Source: Pinibacter aurantiacus (GTDB lineage: Bacteria; Bacteroidota; Bacteroidia; Chitinophagales; Chitinophagaceae). Taken from it: a DNA stretch of 64,000 nucleotides. Positions 59,991 to 64,000 of this stretch are shown in pieces (within the stretch, counting starts at the first letter, position 1; the number at the start of each line of letters is the position of its first letter). A program made the translations under genes and the position numbers. Location of the stretch: positions 434,001 to 498,000 of the forward strand of contig NZ_JAHSPG010000002.1 in NCBI RefSeq assembly GCF_019130065.1, in the 5' to 3' direction. Below the pieces are notes generated by a model that saw only the letters and a list, made by a program, of their open reading frames with translations, searched no databases and was not told the origin of the DNA.

Positions 59991-60139
59991 GGTAACATTG
60001 GCCAGTAGCCAGTTACCAGTAGCCAGTATATTAACGACAACGTTTCAATAGAAAATAGAACCTGCATACATGTGCAGGTTCTATTTTTTTGGAATGATGG
60101 CACTAAAAGTCCGGCAACTGGTAATTGGCTACCGGCCAC
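59991..60139. repeat. Inverted repeat of GGCCAGTAGCCAGTTACC units around a terminator
   Basis: Left arm about 59991-60026 (GGTAACATTGGCCAGTAGCC...) and right arm about 60111-60139 (CCGGCAACTGGTAATTGGCTACC...), imperfect complements. It resembles GTAGCCGGTGGCC at 6113-6143. The terminator 60052-60089 is in the loop. Confidence 0.7.
60052..60089. terminator. Terminator of the PfkB and lamin-tail genes
   Basis: AAAATAGAACCTGCA (60052-60066) pairs with TGCAGGTTCTATTTT (60073-60087), 15 bp perfect, then TT. A-run on the other side, so bidirectional. Confidence 0.9.
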
Positions 60140-60147
60140 AAACAACT

Positions 60148-61851
60148 CTACCGCAGCTTCCGCGCCAATACCACCACATTCTTAAACCGCTGCGTCTTTC
60201 CCTGCAAGTTGAAAATTTCAGTAAAGACAATATAGTTTCCAATGGGTAATTGCTTGCCCTGCTCATCCACCCCATCCCATCTGAAATAGCCGCTCTGGCC
60301 GCATAGCCCGTTCTTTACGAGATTTCTTACTGGCCTTCCGTTGGCGTCAAAAATGTAAATGTTGCAAACGTAACCCCGCTCAGTAAATTGATAATTGATC
60401 GTAGCAAAATCATCGTAGCCGTCATTATCGGGAGAAAAAACTTTCGGCGAAATATCAACTAATCCATGCGGCTGGCCATTTGTTTTGAATTGAGAATTTT
60501 GATACGTAGGCGTGCCATAACCCGCACTGGCTGCGGCCGAGTGCCAGTTGTTCTGGTCCTGTGTTGGGGCATCAAAATCGATTCTTTCAAGGGCAACACC
60601 TTTTGGATTTTCAATTAATGTAAAATGCCATTTGCTATCGTATCGCAACTCGTCAATGATTTTTCCCTGTTTGTTTAAAATCACGCAAGTGCCGCTTTCA
60701 TTGGAAAAAGAGGGCATTGACGGAAGCTCAATCATCAACTCAGGATTTTTTACGAGGTATTCTTTCCGCACCGTCAATGGGTTCTCGGTTATCACCAGGT
60801 AGTCATTCGGAAAAAATAATTGACGTTCATTTGCGAGTTGTTTGCTGGAGCTAAGCTCGCCCGACGATGAACGATTGGCGATGTAGAGTTCTTTTAAATC
60901 AAGTATTTTATTGCTGCGGTTGTATAGTTCCACATAGTCCACGCCGGTAGAAGTCGGGTTGAAAAGTATTTCGTTTATTACTGCATCAAGGCTATCTGTT
61001 GAAGAAGGTAAACCTGTTTTGATAAACGTGTTATCCATCATATTTCCGCTGCAATCTTGAATATTGGCTACAGAAAAATCGTAAGGTTTATTTACCGTTA
61101 AATTGCTGGTGAGCTCAAGAATAACATTGGTAAATGATGGCTGTTTGACAACAACAGAGGCGATTGCATTATCGCTAAGCGTATAGTTGGTTTTGAGGGA
61201 AGCCAGTGTACTGTCTACAGGTTCGCTAAAAACCAGTGTGATGTGTTTTTCGTCGCTGGCAAAGGCTTTCAATAATTGTGGCGCGGTATTGTCGACGTTT
61301 ATTGCCGTTGCCGAATTCTCTTTTCCCGGAGTTCCGCCCTTGTCATTTATGCTTGCCGTCCAATTAGAAGTGCCACTGCAAGGGTTATGCGTATCGATCA
61401 TTTCCAGGCTCCAGCCGCCCTTGCTTTTGATATCGTTAAACCAACTACGGCTATAACTCACGCTGTGAATGGTTTTGCCTTCAGGCGAAAGAAGGAAAAT
61501 TTCGTCTCCCTCTGCATACAGCGTCGGAAAATTGGTAACAGAAATGGTGGGCGCAATGGCAGATAGCGCCGCGAGATTGCTGCTCGTGCAAATCAACAGA
61601 AAACTATCTGGCTTCAACAAAACACTTTGGGTAATCGTGGCAGTTGAATTTGCGGCGCACAGCTTCCAGTTTTTAAGATTGATGGCCGCCGGCGAAACGT
61701 TCTTGATCTCAACATATTTTGAGGAAGGCAGGCCCACAACCGGCGAAGGAATCGGCATGATTTCAGTGATCAGCACATCGAATCTTTTTGCCTGGGTATA
61801 CGAGACATTGGTGAGAAGCAGCATGGTTACAGCTGTAAAAAAGAATTTCAT
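60148..61851 (-). CDS. Secreted lamin-tail-domain protein with a gliding-type C-terminus
   Basis: 567 residues. Signal MKFFFTAVTMLLLTNVSYTQA. Two lamin-tail domains (LTD): residues about 20-130 (DVLITEIMPIPSPVVGLPSSKYVEIKN...LKNWKLC) and about 290-390 (INEILFNPTSTGVDYVELYNRSNKILDLKELYIANR). Between them an Ig-like region (LVFSEPVDSTLASLKTNYTL). The last 100 residues are the CHU_C/FlgD-like sorting domain: FSPDNDGYDDFATINYQF, GRPVRNLVKNGLCGQSGYFRWDGVDEQGKQLPIGNYIV. Type IX cargo at the surface; enzymatic activity not evident. Confidence 0.88.
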   Translation of the reverse strand: MKFFFTAVTMLLLTNVSYTQAKRFDVLITEIMPIPSPVVGLPSSKYVEIKNVSPAAINLKNWKLCAANSTATITQSVLLKPDSFLLICTSSNLAALSAIAPTISVTNFPTLYAEGDEIFLLSPEGKTIHSVSYSRSWFNDIKSKGGWSLEMIDTHNPCSGTSNWTASINDKGGTPGKENSATAINVDNTAPQLLKAFASDEKHITLVFSEPVDSTLASLKTNYTLSDNAIASVVVKQPSFTNVILELTSNLTVNKPYDFSVANIQDCSGNMMDNTFIKTGLPSSTDSLDAVINEILFNPTSTGVDYVELYNRSNKILDLKELYIANRSSSGELSSSKQLANERQLFFPNDYLVITENPLTVRKEYLVKNPELMIELPSMPSFSNESGTCVILNKQGKIIDELRYDSKWHFTLIENPKGVALERIDFDAPTQDQNNWHSAAASAGYGTPTYQNSQFKTNGQPHGLVDISPKVFSPDNDGYDDFATINYQFTERGYVCNIYIFDANGRPVRNLVKNGLCGQSGYFRWDGVDEQGKQLPIGNYIVFTEIFNLQGKTQRFKNVVVLARKLR

Positions 61852-61936
61852 GGTGTAAAAGCAGGCTTTTCAAGCAGTTGGGCGAGGTAAATGGGAGGAA
61901 ATGGAAGCCGCAAGTTATAAATATTCTAAAAACTTA

Positions 61937-61968
61937 TTTGGATGTAAATATCCCGCAGCTTATTTTTG
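61937..61968 (+). promoter_or_regulatory. Consensus promoter of the asd leader
   Basis: TTTG (61937-61940), 20-base spacer, TATTTTTG (61961-61968). The leader ATG follows ten bases later, so the leader mRNA has a very short 5' end. Confidence 0.85.
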
Positions 61969-61978
61969 CGACTCTAGT

Positions 61979-62044
61979 ATGAATTTTATTATTACAAATA
62001 CCAAGAAGATTAAGAAGCACATCTCAAACGGGGAAGGTGTTTAG
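61979..62044 (+). CDS. 21-residue leader peptide of asd
   Basis: ATG at 61979, TAG at 62042-62044. Residues 4-15 include two Ile in a row, T-N-T, two Lys-Lys pairs at 9-10 and 12-13, and a further Ile; it ends NGEGV. All four Lys codons are AAG. Eight of 21 residues are Lys, Ile or Thr in a row of twelve, and three amino acids (Lys, Thr, Ile) derive from the aspartate-semialdehyde made by the downstream gene. The codons for NGEGV contain the antiterminator segment GGGGAAGG (62030-62037). These facts fit a ribosome-mediated attenuator. Lys sensing is the simplest reading, with Ile and Thr possible. Confidence 0.8.
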   Translation: MNFIITNTKKIKKHISNGEGV

Positions 62045-62097
62045 TCTACTTGTGTATCAACATAACTGAGCCTTCCCGAAATGGGGAGGCTTTTTTT
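62030..62097 (+). terminator. Attenuator: antiterminator segment and terminator hairpin before asd
   Basis: Terminator stem AGCCTTCCC (62069-62077) pairs with GGGGAGGCT (62083-62091), loop GAAAT, then seven T. The competing helix is GGGAAGG (62031-62037) with CCTTCCC (62071-62077). The two share CCTTCCC and cannot form together. A ribosome at the leader stop (62042) covers GGGAAGG and lets the terminator form; one halted at the Lys codons (62003-62017) leaves it free to form the antiterminator. Confidence 0.85.
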
Positions 62098-62122
62098 ATT
62101 CATTTATAAAACAAACTAAAAC

Positions 62123-62142
62123 GAACCGGCTCTCACCGGTTC
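62123..62142 (+). other. Small hairpin between the attenuator and asd
   Basis: GAACCGG (62123-62129) pairs with CCGGTTC (62136-62142), loop CTCTCA. No T-run. It ends 15 bases before the asd ATG and might affect translation start. Confidence 0.5.
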
Positions 62143-62157
62143 ACAAAAACAACGATT

Positions 62158-63156
62158 ATGAAAGATTTAAAAGTTGCTGTTGTTGGTGCTACTGGATTGG
62201 TGGGTACAAAAATGCTGCAGGTTTTGGCAGAAAGAAATTTTCCCGTTGCTGAAATCATCCCTGTGGCTTCTGAAAAGTCGGTAGGTAAAGAAGTTGAATT
62301 CAAAGGAAAAAAATATAAAGTAGTTAGCGCTGCAGACGCAATTGCTGCAAAGCCAAACGTTGCAATATTTTCTGCAGGTGGAAGCACATCTCTTGAGTGG
62401 GCTCCAAAATTTGCAGAAGCGGGCATCACTGTAATTGATAACTCTTCAGCATGGAGAATGGACCCAACTAAAGCGCTGGTAGTTCCTGAGATCAATGCAG
62501 ATATTCTGAATGCAGATACAAAGATCATCGCAAATCCTAACTGCTCAACCATTCAAATGGTAGTGGCGTTGAACCCGCTGCATGCTAAATATAAAATCAA
62601 AAGACTTGTTGTAAGCACTTACCAAAGTGTTACTGGAACTGGTGTTAAAGCTGTTACACAGTTGGAAAATGAAAGAAAAGGTATTCAAGGCGAGATGGCT
62701 TATAAATATCCAATTGACCTGAACGTGATTCCACAGATTGATGTTTTCCTTGACAATGGCTACACTAAGGAGGAAATGAAAATGGTGAACGAGACTAAAA
62801 AAATTATGCGTGATGACAGCATCCGTGTAACATCTACAACTGTTCGTATTCCTGTAATGGGCGGCCACAGTGAAGCGGTGAATGTTGAGTTCGAGAAAGA
62901 TTTCGATTTAGCTGAAGTAAAAGAATTGTTGTCGAAAGCACCTGGAGTTGTAGTGGTAGATGATCCTGCAAACGCACAGTATCCAATGCCTAAAGATGCG
63001 CACGAAAAGGATGATGTATTTGTAGGAAGATTGCGTAGAGATGAATCTCAGCCAAATACATTGAACATGTGGATCGTAAGTGATAACCTTCGCAAAGGTG
63101 CCGCTACCAACGCCGTTCAAATAGCTGAGTACCTTAACGGCAAAGGATTGTTGTAA
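62158..63156 (+). CDS. asd: Aspartate-semialdehyde dehydrogenase
   Basis: 332 residues; NADPH-dependent reduction of beta-aspartyl phosphate, the branch step to lysine, threonine, methionine and isoleucine. Rossmann motif VVGATGLVGTKMLQVLAERNFP (about 8-29), active-site Cys in NPNCSTIQMV (about 129), NVIPQIDVF, and catalytic His in IPVMGGHSEAVNVEF. 114 bases separate the leader stop codon from its ATG; a complete attenuator lies between. Confidence 0.96.
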   Translation: MKDLKVAVVGATGLVGTKMLQVLAERNFPVAEIIPVASEKSVGKEVEFKGKKYKVVSAADAIAAKPNVAIFSAGGSTSLEWAPKFAEAGITVIDNSSAWRMDPTKALVVPEINADILNADTKIIANPNCSTIQMVVALNPLHAKYKIKRLVVSTYQSVTGTGVKAVTQLENERKGIQGEMAYKYPIDLNVIPQIDVFLDNGYTKEEMKMVNETKKIMRDDSIRVTSTTVRIPVMGGHSEAVNVEFEKDFDLAEVKELLSKAPGVVVVDDPANAQYPMPKDAHEKDDVFVGRLRRDESQPNTLNMWIVSDNLRKGAATNAVQIAEYLNGKGLL

Positions 63157-63193
63157 TAAATATTTTCATTGTTTTTTTATGAAGGGTTAGTGT

Positions 63194-63224
63194 AGAGACG
63201 CATGAAAATGCGTCTCTCTTTTTA
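63194..63224 (+). terminator. Terminator of asd
   Basis: AGAGACGCAT (63194-63203), loop GAAA, ATGCGTCTCT (63208-63217), 10 bp perfect, then CTTTTTATTT. Confidence 0.9.
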
Positions 63225-63241
63225 TTTACGCGGCTGTAATT

Positions 63242-64000
63242 TTATTTCAAACTGATTTTTTTATAATTTTTAAAAAGGAAATAAACGCCAACACACAAAA
63301 GAATAACCGGCCAGACCTTTATAATTGCAAGTATCAATTCTCTTAGCATTTCCCAACCAGACAATATCGATTCTCCCAAAAGACTTGTGAACGAAGGTTG
63401 ATAGGGCGTAACGATTTTTGTTGCTGGAAGCATTTCTGTTTTCGCCGCTTCATTTTGATACAGCGAAATTTTAACGGTGCTATATTTCACTTTATCGTTC
63501 AGGTCAAGGTTGGCTACCAAAGCGTCGTCAGCTTCCTGTTCCTTTCCGATCAGCTTATCCTCTCCATCCAACACATCATTTAATTTTTTGCCTTTGTTGT
63601 CAATTGCAGAGGTGATTCTTGAAAAATGTTTTGTAGTTCGTTTTTGTGTGAGTGTGTTACTCAATTCATTAAGCGTAACATCTTCTGCTTTTATAATTCT
63701 GTAATCAATAAAACCGATAAGTGTTGCAATTGATTTAAGTGTCGTGTCAAGCTCCTGATTTGGTACTCTTATCTCAATGTCGTTCGACATATTGTAGTGC
63801 ACTGTCCGAAGAAGAGAATCTGCCGTCACCTTCACCGTCTCAGTGTTTGCAATGTTGTTCGTAAGATTGGTGTACGTAACAAAGCCTTTGTTTTTGCAAA
63901 CAATGTCTTCAATTTTATATGAGGTTGATACAACATTATCGACTTTGAATTTCAAGTCCGCAGTTCGAATAAATTTTCGCTGATCAGGAAAAGATTGATT
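63242..64000 (-). CDS. DUF4349 protein, 5' end outside the window
   Basis: About 252 residues visible. The frame stays open to the window edge: upstream of a false internal TTG start it reads ...DQRKFIRTADLKFKV, and RK-x-I-x-TADL-x-x-x-V is the family's usual core, so the true start lies further right. Domain features: VVSTSYKIEDIVCKNKGFVTYTN, NDIEIRVPNQELDTTLKSIATLIGF, DNKGKKLNDVLDGEDKLIGKEQEADDAL and two C-terminal membrane segments (WPVILLCVGVYFLF). Function unknown; relatives are often lipoproteins with a single membrane anchor. Convergent with asd. Confidence 0.85.
   Translation of the reverse strand, partial: NQSFPDQRKFIRTADLKFKVDNVVSTSYKIEDIVCKNKGFVTYTNLTNNIANTETVKVTADSLLRTVHYNMSNDIEIRVPNQELDTTLKSIATLIGFIDYRIIKAEDVTLNELSNTLTQKRTTKHFSRITSAIDNKGKKLNDVLDGEDKLIGKEQEADDALVANLDLNDKVKYSTVKISLYQNEAAKTEMLPATKIVTPYQPSFTSLLGESILSGWEMLRELILAIIKVWPVILLCVGVYFLFKNYKKISLK

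Noticed and set aside
62123-62142. Hairpin GAACCGG/CCGGTTC as a second terminator before asd
   Set aside because: No T-run follows; it is only 15 bases from the asd ATG.
1-64000. tRNA, rRNA, insertion sequence or prophage genes
   Set aside because: No cloverleaf, rRNA-like or transposase/integrase/capsid frame was found on reading both strands; tRNA-sized structures could still be missed by eye.

Overview
The window looks like ordinary chromosome from a member of the Bacteroidota, most likely a Chitinophagaceae-type soil or water bacterium (the family level is inference). Signs are a SusC/SusD pair with a hybrid two-component regulator, gliding and type IX secretion genes (porX, gldB, gldD, gldE, two kinds of C-terminal sorting domain), the batA/moxR cluster, a GxxExxY protein, and many promoters with the Bacteroidota -7 element TAnnTTTG. 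I found no rRNA or tRNA gene, insertion sequence, prophage or CRISPR array.

Layout. 0-4.3 kb: porX, divergent from an HD phosphohydrolase gene and lpxD. 4.3-19.6 kb: a polysaccharide utilisation locus on the minus strand, namely hybrid sensor/AraC regulator, SusC, SusD, LamG lipoprotein, GH130 phosphorylase, MFS transporter and a large lipoprotein probably of glycosidase type. 19.7-24 kb: 2H phosphoesterase, a collagen-like surface protein with a type IX partner, alanine dehydrogenase, tsaE. 24.3-31 kb: copper P-type ATPase, GxxExxY protein, recQ, RNase G, a 31-residue basic ribosomal-type protein. 31-38 kb: TPR protein, HU/IHF protein, mutY, ssb, gldE, gldD, DUF3109, pdxH. 38-41 kb: Fur-family regulator and SCO1, divergent from a MerC-domain protein across a perfect 29-bp palindrome; then an Nfu protein and a cysteine-cluster protein. 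41-50 kb: Kelch lipoprotein, DUF4270 lipoprotein, outer-membrane protein, batA/batD-like/DUF58/moxR, small lipoprotein. 50-56 kb: DUF3820, nadE, a new small acidic ORF with gldB, OPT transporter. 56-64 kb: type IX cargo protein, obg, TetR regulator, PfkB kinase, lamin-tail protein, asd, and a DUF4349 gene cut by the window end.

Two things stand out. Upstream of asd there is a complete transcription attenuator: a consensus promoter, a 21-codon leader peptide with two AAG-AAG lysine pairs, an antiterminator segment and a mutually exclusive intrinsic terminator. Second, nearly every longer intergenic gap carries a long inverted repeat whose arms are low-complexity and built from a unit that differs from gap to gap (TTTTCAAATT, TTAATTAATAA, ACTCAGTTATTCAG, GGAGAGTTGAGA and others). 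Several of these wrap a separate strong terminator hairpin. Some units recur tens of kb apart. I know of no named element with this design.

All calls rest on reading the sequence; no database search was run.
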